From positions 1 to 55,434 of the forward strand of contig CAKZSV010000034.1 in the NCBI GenBank assembly GCA_937921485.1: 55,434 nt of DNA. Direction: 5' to 3'. Origin of the DNA: an uncultured bacterium (lineage in GTDB: Bacteria > Spirochaetota > UBA4802 > JAGODF01). Position 1 is the first letter of the stretch. Every line of letters begins with the position of its first letter. The translations under genes and the position numbers were made by a program. The notes under the pieces were generated by a model. The model was given only the letters and a program-made list of their open reading frames with translations, had not been told where the DNA came from and searched no databases. Shown piece after piece: positions 28,024 through 38,000 of the stretch.

Positions 28024-29447
28024 TTCCGTATTTTCCATCGCACGCCTTCCCTGGTGTCCTCCAGGACGATGCCCTCGGCAAGAAGTTCGTCGCGAATGCG
28101 GTCGGCACGGGCAAAGTCCTTTTCGCGGCGCGCCTTCTGGCGTTCATCAATCAAGGCCTGAATCCGGTCGGCGTCGATTTCGGGAGAACCTTTTTTGAAG
28201 AAAATAAAGCCAAACACCGAATCGATGCGCCGGAGTACCTCCATCACGAAATTTCGGTCTACAATTGAAAAACGCCCTTCATCGATGAGCGAATTGACGG
28301 AATGAATATACTCGAAAAACTCGCCAAGGCCTCCCGAGATATTCAGGTCATCATCCATCTGCTCAATAAAATGCGCCAGAAACTCCTCGGAAAGCGTTCG
28401 GATGGCCGGATCCACTTCTCCATTTTTTTTCACGTCATCGATGCGGACAAGAAAATTATCGATGCGCGCCAGAGCGTTTTCGGCGGTTTTAAGTCCTTCC
28501 AATGTGAAATTAAGCTGCTTGCGGTAATGCGAGGTGAACAGCAAATACCGGATCGCCCGCGGAGAATAGCCCTTCTTTAGAAGATCGCGCAGGGTGTAAA
28601 AATTACCTTTGGATTTCGACATTTTCGCACCGTCAACCAGCAAATGCTCCACATGAATCCAGTAGCGTACGAATTTTTCATCGTACGCGCCTTCGCTCTG
28701 AGCGATTTCATTCTCGTGATGCGGAAACACGAGATCCACACCGCCGGTATGTATGTCGATGGTCGTGCCGAATACCTGGCGCACCATTGCCGAGCATTCA
28801 ATGTGCCAGCCCGGCCTTCCCGGCCCGAACGGCGTTTCCCAGAACGGCTCGCCTTCTTTTGGCGCTTTCCAGAGCACAAAATCGCGCACATCATCTTTTT
28901 CATATTCATCGGCGTCGTAGCGCGCGCCGTTTCGGATCTGGCGGCGGTCAAGCCGCGAGAGCATCCCGTATTTGTGAAATTTTGAAATGCTGAAATACAG
29001 AGAGCCCTCTTTGGAGTACACCAGCCCTTTTTCCTGGAGGCGCTTGATAATGTCGATCATCCCGTCGATGGATTCCGTCGCGCGCGGGTTGTGCTCCACG
29101 CGCTCGATGTTCAGCACATCGATATCCTCAAAAAAAATTTTTATGTAGCGGTCGGTATATTCGCGAAGGGAAATCTTTTCAGCACCGGCGCCCGCAATCG
29201 TTTTATCATCCACATCGGTGATATTCATCGCGTGGTTGACTTTATAGCCCCGGAACTTGAGATAGCGCCGAAGGAGATCATTAAAAATGAAGGTGCGAAA
29301 ATTGCCGATATGCGCATAGCCATAGACGGTGGGGCCGCATGAGTACATCGTCACCGGCGGATAATCCGCAATTCTGTCTTTCTTTATGCCGGAAGGAATG
29401 AATTCTTCCATCACACCGCTGTAGGTATTATACAACCGCAGAGCCAC
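28020..29447 (-). CDS. cysS: Cysteinyl-tRNA synthetase
   Basis: The class I aminoacyl-tRNA synthetase for cysteine. I place the start at the GTG at 29447, since GAGG lies 6 nt before it and the protein then begins (M)ALRLYNTYSG as in other CysRS. An ATG at 29474 would add nine atypical residues. The product has 475 residues, the normal family length. The zinc site and active site include MYSCGPTVYGYAHIGN (HIGH motif as HIGN), WHIECSAM and VDLVFPHHENEIAQ. The KMSKS loop is DGAKMSKSKGN. A DALR-type anticodon region and a C-terminal tail with ARREKDFARADRIRDEL complete it. It is essential in most bacteria and probably heads the rlmB transcript. Confidence 0.96.
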   Translation of the reverse strand: MALRLYNTYSGVMEEFIPSGIKKDRIADYPPVTMYSCGPTVYGYAHIGNFRTFIFNDLLRRYLKFRGYKVNHAMNITDVDDKTIAGAGAEKISLREYTDRYIKIFFEDIDVLNIERVEHNPRATESIDGMIDIIKRLQEKGLVYSKEGSLYFSISKFHKYGMLSRLDRRQIRNGARYDADEYEKDDVRDFVLWKAPKEGEPFWETPFGPGRPGWHIECSAMVRQVFGTTIDIHTGGVDLVFPHHENEIAQSEGAYDEKFVRYWIHVEHLLVDGAKMSKSKGNFYTLRDLLKKGYSPRAIRYLLFTSHYRKQLNFTLEGLKTAENALARIDNFLVRIDDVKKNGEVDPAIRTLSEEFLAHFIEQMDDDLNISGGLGEFFEYIHSVNSLIDEGRFSIVDRNFVMEVLRRIDSVFGFIFFKKGSPEIDADRIQALIDERQKARREKDFARADRIRDELLAEGIVLEDTREGVRWKIRK

Positions 29448-29470
29448 GTTCAACCTCTTTCTATTTACAT

Positions 29471-30970
29471 TCATTCGAAATACATCGATTCACCCTTGAA
29501 AGCGGTGAATGCCGGATATGCCGCAAAGCCGCGCACACGCCCGGATAGGGCAACGCGCTTTACCGAAGTCCAGAGAAAAATCCAGGGAGCATCATCACGA
29601 ATAATCCCTTCCGCACGCCGGTATATGTCAAACCTTTTTTGCGTATCTGTTTCCGCGCCGGCTTTTTCGAGCAGCGCATCAACAGCCGGATTCGCATACA
29701 ATGCGCGGTTTCCACCAATACCGGCATTTTTTGAATGAAAAAGCGGCGCAAGATAATTTTCCGGCTCCGGGTAGTCGCCGTACCAGGTGAAATATGCCAT
29801 ATCAAAATCGCCGCGCAGCACGCGGCTTTTGAGCGCCGACCACTCAAGCGTCTGCACGCGCACCGTAAGCCCCACTTCTGAAAAAAAATGCTGCATCATC
29901 CGCGCGACAAGCTCGAGCTGATAATCAGCCTTGACCAGAAGCGTGAGTTCGCATTCCCTTGCACACCGTGCTGCAATTATCTTTCCGGCATCGGAAGGAT
30001 TGTAGTCAATCGCGGGCAGATGCGGTGCCGCATAGCCCCCCGTGCCATCAGGCACCGGCCCCGGAGCGATTGCGAATCGCGAATCGAAGAGCGCATTGAT
30101 GATCGCTTTTTTATCGATGGCCATATTCAGCGCTCTTCGAAATTGCGTATCATCAAACGGCTTCCTGCGCGTGTTCAGGGCGATATAGTGCACACCCGGC
30201 TCCGGCATATCGATAATACGATATGTATTTTCACTTTGAAAGGCTTTTCCCAGAAGCGGCAATTCAAAGTAATCCAGATTCCCGCTGGTAAACTCAAATC
30301 GGGCCATAAGGTCTTCCGGAATGATGCGGTATTCAATCCCTTTAAGTTTCGGCCTGCCTTTGAAATATGCATCGTGCCGCACCAGCACAATTCTTTCATC
30401 CTGCTTCCATTCCGAAAGCTTAAAAGGTCCTGTTCCGATAATCCTACCCGATGAAAAATCGGATTCTTGAGCCGCAATGAAGCAGGCAGGCATGGTGAGC
30501 ACATACGGGAAGGTCGCGTGAACACCATGTAGATGAATGGCAAGCGAATCGGCACCGGTTTTCTCGATGGTGCGCACCGGTGATAACATCCCTTTGCGGG
30601 GCGAGGTTGGATGTTCCCCGAGGCGGACGCGATTGAGCGAAAAAATCACATCATCGGCGGTACACTCCCTGCCATTGTGGAAATACACCTTCGGTCGAAT
30701 TTTCACGCGAAGCGTTTTTCCGTCGAAATGATGCCACGCGGCCAGATCGCCCACAAGATTCCCGCGTTCGTCAATTGCAAACAGACCATTGCACATCATC
30801 GCAAGAATCCTGCCCGAAACGACATCGGTGCTGTAAAACGGATCAAGTTTTCCGGGATCGGACTGAGTGTACATCCTGAAAAATGGCTGTGGCGAGGGGT
30901 TCGCGCAAAAGAGAAAAAAAAGCCCCGTCGCCGCGATTGATACTTTAATTACCGAGCGGGCCGATTTCAT
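29471..30970 (-). CDS. Family 5 extracellular solute-binding lipoprotein (peptide/nickel ABC transporter type)
   Basis: From the ATG at 30970 the product has about 499 residues. Upstream ATGs at 30982 and 31015 are also in frame. The signal peptide ends in a lipobox (LFFLFCANP), so it is a lipoprotein. The SBP_bac_5 fold is shown by FHNGRECTADDVIFSLNR, GTGPFKLSEWK, and LNTRRKPFDDTQFRRALNMAIDK, with WYGDYPEPENYLAPLF near the C-terminus. Such proteins deliver oligopeptides, nickel or other small ligands to an ABC importer. No permease or ATPase gene is next to it, so it is an orphan binding protein here. It overlaps the end of the coiled-coil gene by 26 bp. Confidence 0.88.
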   Translation of the reverse strand: MKSARSVIKVSIAATGLFFLFCANPSPQPFFRMYTQSDPGKLDPFYSTDVVSGRILAMMCNGLFAIDERGNLVGDLAAWHHFDGKTLRVKIRPKVYFHNGRECTADDVIFSLNRVRLGEHPTSPRKGMLSPVRTIEKTGADSLAIHLHGVHATFPYVLTMPACFIAAQESDFSSGRIIGTGPFKLSEWKQDERIVLVRHDAYFKGRPKLKGIEYRIIPEDLMARFEFTSGNLDYFELPLLGKAFQSENTYRIIDMPEPGVHYIALNTRRKPFDDTQFRRALNMAIDKKAIINALFDSRFAIAPGPVPDGTGGYAAPHLPAIDYNPSDAGKIIAARCARECELTLLVKADYQLELVARMMQHFFSEVGLTVRVQTLEWSALKSRVLRGDFDMAYFTWYGDYPEPENYLAPLFHSKNAGIGGNRALYANPAVDALLEKAGAETDTQKRFDIYRRAEGIIRDDAPWIFLWTSVKRVALSGRVRGFAAYPAFTAFKGESMYFE

Positions 30971-31511
30971 TGCCGTCTTCATCGACCAGCACTTCAACAA
31001 CAGGAGTATATTCAATCGGTTCTTCTGGAAGCTGTTCCTCCGCGCGCCGGGGGGGAGCGGTGATTGCCTGCAGAACTTCTGCGGGAATTTTCAGCTTATC
31101 GCGCTCTTCGGGTTTGAGATTGTACTGCGCGATGATGAGCTGCAGTTTTTTTGTGTAGGCAATGAGCTCTTTGAGCATGCGGTTTTTCGAGTCGATGAGG
31201 CGCTTCGACTCGCGGGCCAGTCTTTTGAGAAGCTCGGTGCGCTTCGCAAGCTTTTTCTCGAGTTCCTGCACGCGCTCGTAGTAGTCCTTGTTGACGGTCT
31301 GAAAATCGATGCGCGCAAGGACAATTTCATCGCCGGACTCTTCCTTTTTCTCAATGGCATCGATGATTTCGTTGAGCTCTTTTAAGGAAAAGAGATCCTC
31401 GCTGGATGTGCGCACCCACTTCTTTCCTTCCCCGTCGATGAATTCCGTCAGGGACTCGGGTTTCTTTTTTTGCGCTTTTTTGAGCATGGCTGCCATGTTA
31501 CAGGTATTCAT
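30945..31511 (-). CDS. Coiled-coil protein of unknown function
   Basis: The product has 188 residues and is soluble. Residues 35-135 are rich in heptad-like Lys/Glu/Leu patterns (YYERVQELEKKLAKRTELLKRL), predicting a long coiled coil. A proline-rich acidic tail (TAPPRRAEEQLPEEPIEYTP) ends in VEVLVDEDGNEIGPLGN. No family is recognised. The start is uncertain because no ribosome-binding site is visible before any of three in-frame ATGs (31511, 31496, 31487). It overlaps the solute-binding protein gene downstream and probably shares its transcript. Confidence 0.6.
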   Translation of the reverse strand: MNTCNMAAMLKKAQKKKPESLTEFIDGEGKKWVRTSSEDLFSLKELNEIIDAIEKKEESGDEIVLARIDFQTVNKDYYERVQELEKKLAKRTELLKRLARESKRLIDSKNRMLKELIAYTKKLQLIIAQYNLKPEERDKLKIPAEVLQAITAPPRRAEEQLPEEPIEYTPVVEVLVDEDGNEIGPLGN

Positions 31512-31560
31512 AGTATTATCGGCAAAATTGGCAAGAAAGATTTAGGGGGAAAATGCTGCA

Positions 31561-31755
31561 TCAAAGGATAAAAAGCTTACAATTGCAATTGCTTTCTGAT
31601 TTTAGATTACAGAGGGTCTCCTTTATTTCCGGATGACGGGGAACCGGTGCCACTTTCCCATTGGACGGATTTTCATAGATATCATGTCGGGAACCATGCC
31701 GTTTCAAGAAGCATCCCTTTGCTACAAGCTCTTTGATGAATTGCTTTCTTTTCAC
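31561..31755 (-). CDS. hicA: HicA-type mRNA interferase toxin with altered C-terminus
   Basis: The product has 64 residues and a double-stranded RNA-binding-like fold. The family core is present: LVAKGCFLKRHGSRHDIYENP, with the catalytic histidine in GSRHDIY, then the conserved VPRHPEIKETL. HicA cleaves mRNA and is blocked by HicB. After KETLCN the expected C-terminal helix (K-I-R-K-Q-L-type) is not in this frame but appears one frame over, ending at a TAA. This implies a 1-2 nt indel near 31608. The toxin may be weakened or inactive. It overlaps hicB by 4 bp (ATGA), the usual coupling. Confidence 0.8.
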   Translation of the reverse strand: MKRKQFIKELVAKGCFLKRHGSRHDIYENPSNGKVAPVPRHPEIKETLCNLKSESNCNCKLFIL

Positions 31756-31955
31756 AGAGTGATGCTGACTTTTTTAATTTGAAGATCACGGACAGGCACA
31801 AAGGCATTCTCTTCTAAAACCATCCGATATGCATCTTTAATGTTATCAATAAGCTCTTCCAGCGTCTCTCCCTGGCTGAATACTCCAGGAACTTCCTGTA
31901 ATTTACCAACATACCAGCCATCATCAACCCAGTATTCAAGGGTCAGCGTGGGCAT
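31752..31955 (-). CDS. hicB: HicB-type antitoxin (short form)
   Basis: The product has 67 residues. The fold is the partial RNase-H-like HicB domain: LEYWVDDGWYVGKLQEVPGVFSQGETLEELIDNIKDAYRMVLEE. It neutralises HicA. It lacks the C-terminal ribbon-helix-helix or helix-turn-helix DNA-binding domain of longer HicB proteins, so autoregulation, if any, would need another factor. GGAGG lies 5 nt before the ATG. The order is hicB then hicA, with a 4-bp overlap. A strong promoter with a palindrome over its -35 element lies upstream. Confidence 0.85.
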   Translation of the reverse strand: MPTLTLEYWVDDGWYVGKLQEVPGVFSQGETLEELIDNIKDAYRMVLEENAFVPVRDLQIKKVSITL

Positions 31956-31982
31956 ATTTTCCTCCGTGATACTATGATACCT

Positions 31983-32011
31983 AATAAACGGAATTTTGAC
32001 GATATTGTCAA
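31983..32011 (-). promoter_or_regulatory. hicBA promoter with overlapping palindrome
   Basis: On the minus strand TTGACA (32011-32006) and TTTATT (31988-31983) are spaced exactly 17 bp, 6/6 and 4/6 matches to the sigma-70 consensus. A perfect inverted repeat TTGAC-N6-GTCAA (31996-32011) covers the -35 box, which is a typical place for a repressor operator. Confidence 0.65.
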
Positions 32012-32047
32012 CTTTATTATATATGCTTCGGGATAAACAGTAATAAC

Positions 32048-32079
32048 AGTATAGGCCATCACAACGGATGGCCTATACT
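32048..32079. other. Perfect 13-bp hairpin without a T tract
   Basis: AGTATAGGCCATC (32048-32060) and GATGGCCTATACT (32067-32079) form an uninterrupted stem around a 6-nt loop. It lies between the end of the FN3 lipoprotein gene and the hicB promoter. Neither side has a T run, so it is not a standard intrinsic terminator. It could protect the mRNA 3' end or be a factor-dependent terminator. Confidence 0.6.
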
Positions 32080-32104
32080 CACAATCACTGCATTGATTAA
32101 AATT

Positions 32105-34969
32105 TTACTTATATACCAGTACCGTCAGCCTGTTGTTATAGCCGAACGCAATATACGGGTTGCCAGAGCTATCGAGGTCGATGGAAATGCTGCTGATTGC
32201 ACCTGGCGAAATGCCGTTATTTGCGCTTGCATGCTCAACGTATTCCCACGCAGAGCCATCGCTTTTCAGCCGCATCACGCGGGCTTTGTAGTTTTTCGTG
32301 GAATCGCTGAAGGCAATGTACGGCGTCGTGCCGGTTATGGCAAGCGAAAGCGCCGAAGCATACCCGCCGGTATTGATGGGAGAAGTACCCACATCAGCCC
32401 AGGCACTGCCGCTGTATTTTTTCACGCGCACCACCATGCCTTCTGTGCCATTTTCAAGATAGGCGAGATGGGGGGTGTTTGCGCTATCAAACGCAAGCTG
32501 GGAAAACATAATAAAATCCGACGAAAAACCAGCGGATCCGACCAGGTTCCATGCAGGGCTTTCGTATTTGTTTACCGTAAGTTTATTACTGTGTGCCACA
32601 TCATTGAATGAAACGTAGGGAAGACTTCCGGAATAGCTCAGCGAGGCAAAGATATACGCATCTTCTCCAAGCCCGACATTTGCGATATCTCCCAGTGGAT
32701 TCCATGCTGCAGGATCACCGCCATATTCAAATACTTTTGGCACATGTTGTATGGTACCGCTGTCATTAAATCTATCGACTACCAGTATGGCGGGGCTGTT
32801 TGCATTCATCGCCAAATCACAATATTCAATTATACCGCCTGGAGCGGGTATACCGGAAATTCCGCTCCAGGATGAAGCATACTTCATCACTTTTGCGATA
32901 GGCGAATCATTGTTATACGCGACATAGCCGATATAGGGATTCCCGCTTCCATCAGCTTCGAGGTCCACCTGCAGTGCCACCTCACCGGAGCAGCCGGCAG
33001 CGCCCACCGCGCTCCAACTGCCGGAAGCATACTTCTGCACTGTGACGTACTGCCTTCGCGCGCTATCGCCATCAAGATATGCCACGTGCGGATTGCCCCC
33101 GATAATGCGAAGGACAACAGTATTGCCGTCCATATTCGCGAAGTCTTCGATTCCGAGAGGCTCCCATGACGAGTGGGTTGTTACAGGAACAGAAGAATAC
33201 GATGCTGTATTATCATCGGGATCTTTCACTTCAACAGAAAATGTATATTCGGTATTATTCGTCAATCCATCCGCCTTCAGACCTGTATCGTAATTATTTG
33301 CATATGTAGCCCACTCATGAATAATAGTCGTACCGCGTTTTACCCGGTACTGCAATTGCTCTTTCGGATAATTCGTATCACTCGCTTCGGTGAATGTGAG
33401 CTTCACCCATGTGGAATGCACATCGTTCGGTGAAATGGTAAGCGTACCCGGGGTTGGGGGAGTCACATCCTTTGTGCGCACCATACGAGGCGCATACACG
33501 CTCATGTTGCCATCAAGGTCTTTCACCGCAAGCGCGAAGTAGTACGTAGTTTCGCTTGTAAGCCCCGATTTTGCAGCTGTATGCTGATCATGTATATTCC
33601 ACGAAAGCGTCGAGCCCGACACCCAATCATATCCGCTAACCACATTGCTGCTCGCTGCAATCTTATATGCCTGATCGATATCATCCGCACTATATGCCCA
33701 TACCAGCCTATATTTTAAACTACCGGTTTCCGTCCCCGGATCGGGATCATCCGCCTGCTTCCAGGTGATATTCAGCGATGTGCCCTGTACATTGCTATAC
33801 GCAACATAATAATCTATGCCTCCTTGCGTCTCAATCACCGGCACCGTGGGCGCGTGAATATCCTTTGTCCGCACGAGTTGCGGTGAATACAGCGCCATAT
33901 TGTTCTGCTCATCCTTCACAAGTACCGCATAGTAATATACCGTGTATTCGGAAAGATCGGCCGCAGTCGCCGAAAGTTTATTGCGCGACCAGCTCATCAC
34001 CACATTCGATGTTGCATTTGCCTCTGCAACAGTGTCAATGTCCGATGCGTTGCTCGCCCAGACAGCTTTATAGTACAAATCCCCCTGCAAGGTGAGATTA
34101 TCGGTCGCGGCAGGCCAGTTTACAGTAACGCGATCGGATTCGATTCCGCTGAATGAAACATTTCCTCCTGGCGTCGGCGCTTCTGTATCAATTGTGGTGG
34201 TCATTTTCGGGCTATAGAGCGCCACTTTCAGCCTTGGATTTCGCACCAGCACCGCGAAGTAGTACCGTGTACCCATGGTAAGGCCGGTGACAGTTCTTTC
34301 ATAAAAATTTGTTGTCCAGTCCTGAATGAGATCAGCACCGCTCACCGCAAGCGCTTCATTCACCGTATCGATTTTTGTCGCGCTGTCGGATTTCACCAGA
34401 CGGTATTCGAGCTGTTCGGATGGATAATTTAAATCGGTCGCAATGCCCCATTGCACTTTCAGGGATGTCTCTGCTCTATCGGAAAAAGTAATCGCTGTCC
34501 CCGGCCGTGGCGCGTCATCAGCAAGCGTCCGTACCTGCTGGGGATAGTAGAGTGCCATATTGCCTTTTTCATCGCGCACCAGCACGGCATACCAGTACAC
34601 GGTTTCCGGCGTAAGATCGGAAATCGAAAGCGATGGCACATACTCAGCCCAGTCGCGCAGCACCGCATCGCCGGTGATGTTCGCGCACTCCGAGACAGTA
34701 TTTATGGTAATGTATGTGGAAGAGCTCACAACGCGATATTGCAATCGCTCTTTCGGCGTCACCTCATCCTGTGCCTCGCCCCACGAAAGCGTGACGCTAT
34801 TGTAGCGGATATCGCTGAAAGTGATCGGCGTACCGGCAACCGGCGGTTTTGTATCCTCCGCCGGTGGAATTTCTTCCTTTGAACATCCAGCCGCAAATAC
34901 TGCAGCACACACAAGCACCGCCGCAACGCAGCCTTTTGTGATATAGCCGATCCAGCACCAGCCTTTCAT
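32105..34969 (-). CDS. Large lipoprotein with five fibronectin type III domains and a propeller-like C-terminus
   Basis: The product has about 954 residues from the ATG at 34969, which follows GGTGGAGG. A GTG at 34984 is less likely. The lipobox is FAAGC followed by SKEE, so it is membrane-anchored. Five FN3-like domains (~90 residues each, residues ~35-600) share SVTLSW, then YYYAVLVKDEQNNMALYSP and VRT. The last ~340 residues carry six or seven blade-like repeats with GNPYIAF/GTTPYIAFSD and KYSGSAW motifs, resembling a beta-propeller. It is probably surface-exposed and may bind ligand or protein. It lies 47 bp after the 1933-residue lipoprotein gene and is probably co-transcribed with it. 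Confidence 0.8.
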   Translation of the reverse strand: MKGWCWIGYITKGCVAAVLVCAAVFAAGCSKEEIPPAEDTKPPVAGTPITFSDIRYNSVTLSWGEAQDEVTPKERLQYRVVSSSTYITINTVSECANITGDAVLRDWAEYVPSLSISDLTPETVYWYAVLVRDEKGNMALYYPQQVRTLADDAPRPGTAITFSDRAETSLKVQWGIATDLNYPSEQLEYRLVKSDSATKIDTVNEALAVSGADLIQDWTTNFYERTVTGLTMGTRYYFAVLVRNPRLKVALYSPKMTTTIDTEAPTPGGNVSFSGIESDRVTVNWPAATDNLTLQGDLYYKAVWASNASDIDTVAEANATSNVVMSWSRNKLSATAADLSEYTVYYYAVLVKDEQNNMALYSPQLVRTKDIHAPTVPVIETQGGIDYYVAYSNVQGTSLNITWKQADDPDPGTETGSLKYRLVWAYSADDIDQAYKIAASSNVVSGYDWVSGSTLSWNIHDQHTAAKSGLTSETTYYFALAVKDLDGNMSVYAPRMVRTKDVTPPTPGTLTISPNDVHSTWVKLTFTEASDTNYPKEQLQYRVKRGTTIIHEWATYANNYDTGLKADGLTNNTEYTFSVEVKDPDDNTASYSSVPVTTHSSWEPLGIEDFANMDGNTVVLRIIGGNPHVAYLDGDSARRQYVTVQKYASGSWSAVGAAGCSGEVALQVDLEADGSGNPYIGYVAYNNDSPIAKVMKYASSWSGISGIPAPGGIIEYCDLAMNANSPAILVVDRFNDSGTIQHVPKVFEYGGDPAAWNPLGDIANVGLGEDAYIFASLSYSGSLPYVSFNDVAHSNKLTVNKYESPAWNLVGSAGFSSDFIMFSQLAFDSANTPHLAYLENGTEGMVVRVKKYSGSAWADVGTSPINTGGYASALSLAITGTTPYIAFSDSTKNYKARVMRLKSDGSAWEYVEHASANNGISPGAISSISIDLDSSGNPYIAFGYNNRLTVLVYK

Positions 34970-35016
34970 ACTCAATGCCTCCACCCGAATCGCATTTTTT
35001 TATGCACACATGATAC

Positions 35017-38000
35017 TCAATAGAAAATACCCCGCACTGCACCGTAGTAGTCAAACGACACCGAAGGCCCGTTGCGCTCCTCTCTCTGGAGCATCATGAT
35101 GGCAAGATCCTCGAGCAGATTGCCCGCGTGCCACCATACCCCGTCCGCATCGGTCGCATTCTGGAAGACATCCGTATTGATGAGATAATTAAACTCTTCA
35201 ACCAAATCCCAGGTGTCGTACTGCGGCGCGGGTTGCAGCACATCCAGCAAATACCGCCCGATGCCATGCTCACCGAAGGTGATGACGCCCATTTCAGTAA
35301 GATCGCCGTACATGCCCTGGAAGGCGCGCAGAACCGGCGGCATTTTATCCAGAAGATCGCTGAAAAGGTGCGTATAGTAGCCGCTTGAAAGATGATCTAA
35401 ATTTCGCGGATCGGCACTTCTGTCGCCGTTTGCATCCCACAGAAGATGCGCTACCGCTTCCTGCACTTTTGCAAGATCGAGCGGATCGATATTCGCCGCC
35501 TCCACAAAGCGCTCCCAGGATTCAAAAAGCCTGCCCACTACATACTCAGAATTTTGTTCATTTGGATTGTCCCGCTTCACCGGCGATAAGATCGTGGCGA
35601 TTGCTTCGGTGATATTGTTGATGGCATGGCGGTGATTATCATCGAGGTCTTTGCCTTTGGTAACGGGATAGTAGGTCTCACGCTTTCCGGGCATGTATTC
35701 GTACTTGATGAGCTTATCAAAAAGATACTGGCGGTAATCCCGTACAATTTCTCTTGGAGTGGCATCGTAATCTTCCTTGAAATCGGTCGATGGATCCGGC
35801 ACGGTGAATTCATTCTCGTCGAAGAACGTGTCGATTGCCACATTCTTCGCGAAATTCATTTCATTCGGAATATCTAAACCCAGATTGGATGAGCCATTCC
35901 ATCCATAGAGCCAGTCGATGACGGTAGAAGGACGATACACAATCGTGTTGTTCTTCCCTATTGGTTTCTCATACGGTTTGAGCGGTTTTCCGTAGTCGAA
36001 ATCGGCCGACGTAAAGACGATGAGATTTTTATTGTACTCATCCATCAGCCAGTCCATGCGAAAATCATAATTGTGGAAATTAAAGAGATTCGGCACATAT
36101 TCTCTGCCGCCGCGGAACCATACTGAACGATAGCTGAGGCAGTAGTCAGAAAATGCTTCATTTGTGCCATATCGAAAATCGATATACGATTGTAAGCCCT
36201 TGAAAATAATTTTGCACTTCGCTGCATTATTTTGATGTGCACTGAGCCAGGAGCGCATATCAACGTACTTGTAATATTTATCCCTGCTCATAATCACGGG
36301 AGTAGTTCCATCCCAGTCGGCACCTCCGGTAACAATGCCGTTGCCATCCCAGGTTGGCGTAACGTCAAGCTGCAGCAGTCCATCGCCATTGCCGTCAATC
36401 GCTTCGTCGAATTCCATGTATTTCCCATGGCCGTAGCAGATATCCCCGGGTTTGAAAATTGTTTTTCCATTTACCTGCACTTCTTCTTTGATTTCATACA
36501 TGCCCAGTACCGCAGCTTCCATCAAATTCACGCCAAAATAGCGCACCAGATTATCGTTCAGCTCTCCGATCTGTTCGTGAAGAACGCCGGGAGTGAGTTC
36601 CGCCCCCCAGTTATCCAGGCTGAAATTATACAGCCCTTCGAAATCGTTGATGCGATTGTCCTGAATGAAGGAAATGAAATCGCCATAGTTAAAATCGCGC
36701 AGGAAGTTGACGACCGTATCGATATCGCCATCATCGATATGAAGCTGGAAAAGCCCCATATCTTCCGCTTCATCCGGGGTAGGACGCGACTGCGTGCTTG
36801 CAGTATCCCAGTTTTCTTCCAGCCATTTGATGTAGAGATAGTTGTTGATGGCTGGAATGCTCTTTTTAAAGAACTGCACAAAGCGCTCATCCTGAGAAAG
36901 ATCGCGGATAAAATCGAGCGAGCGGCGAAGCTGATCGAGCGACTGGTTGTCGGCAAAATACAGCATTCGATACATTGGTATATTCCAGTCGATATCGGGA
37001 TTGCGGTGCCCATCAACCCAGTAGGGAACCATATTGCCATCCGGGCCGCGGGAGAGATCGAACGAATTGAGATATGAGCGCACCACATGGCGCACCGCCT
37101 GCGATACGCTGTCCTTGATTGGTTTGAGATAGTTGATGTTCGTGTATTTGCTATTCAAAAGAGCGGGGAGGATACCCTTTCGCGTACCTGCTTCCACGGT
37201 ATCATTCACCGGATTGTGATCGACAAGAATATTGACAATCGCATTGGGATTATACACCGGCGATTTTCCATCCGAGGAATTAAATGTTGTCTGATTGAGC
37301 GCAACGGTTGTGAGAATGAAATTGTCGAGCTGACCCCGGAAGCCGTCGCGAGCAAAGTAGGTGAAATTGCCGGAATCGATCTGACTTGCTGTTGCCTGCG
37401 TACCACTCCAGTCTGCATACACCCTTCCGTCTTCGTGGATGGTTCCCACGATGAGCGCCAGCACCGTCAGAAAATCGTCGAACTTGCCCTTGCTGTCGCC
37501 AGTCCATACCTGCCATTGCGTTGCTCTGCCTGTAGCAGGATCAAAGGCAACAGGATAGCTCACGCCATATACACGCGGTATCGGCGGTAACTCATCTTCG
37601 CGTGTTCCCCAGAAATCGAGTTCGGGATAATATTCTTGGAAAAATTTTAAAAACTTTTGCATATACGGTTCAGTCGGTCCCCACCCAGGCGTGAGAAGCT
37701 CAGTCATATGGTATACATAATTGCTCATGGAAAGCATAACCTGAAGATTGCTCCCCACCACCGCCGGAAGCACGGGCCCGCCGCCGAGGGAATTCCAGAT
37801 TTCTTCGGTCATGTTCACAAGCAATTCGAGTAACCCCGAAAACATCCCTTTATTGTAATACCGATAATCAAGGATGACACAATAGTCCCTGTCAGCAAAT
37901 GAAACACCATCGAGACGGGCGGTATTGCTTCCCTCGCTTACGAGATTAAGAAAATAATTATTACCATCTCTATAATTGGAACTTAAATCGGTTCCCCAGA

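Noticed and set aside
36232..37077. Plus-strand frame of 281 codons within the 1933-residue lipoprotein gene
   Set aside because: It is a complementary-strand shadow: it has no ribosome-binding site and no recognisable domain.
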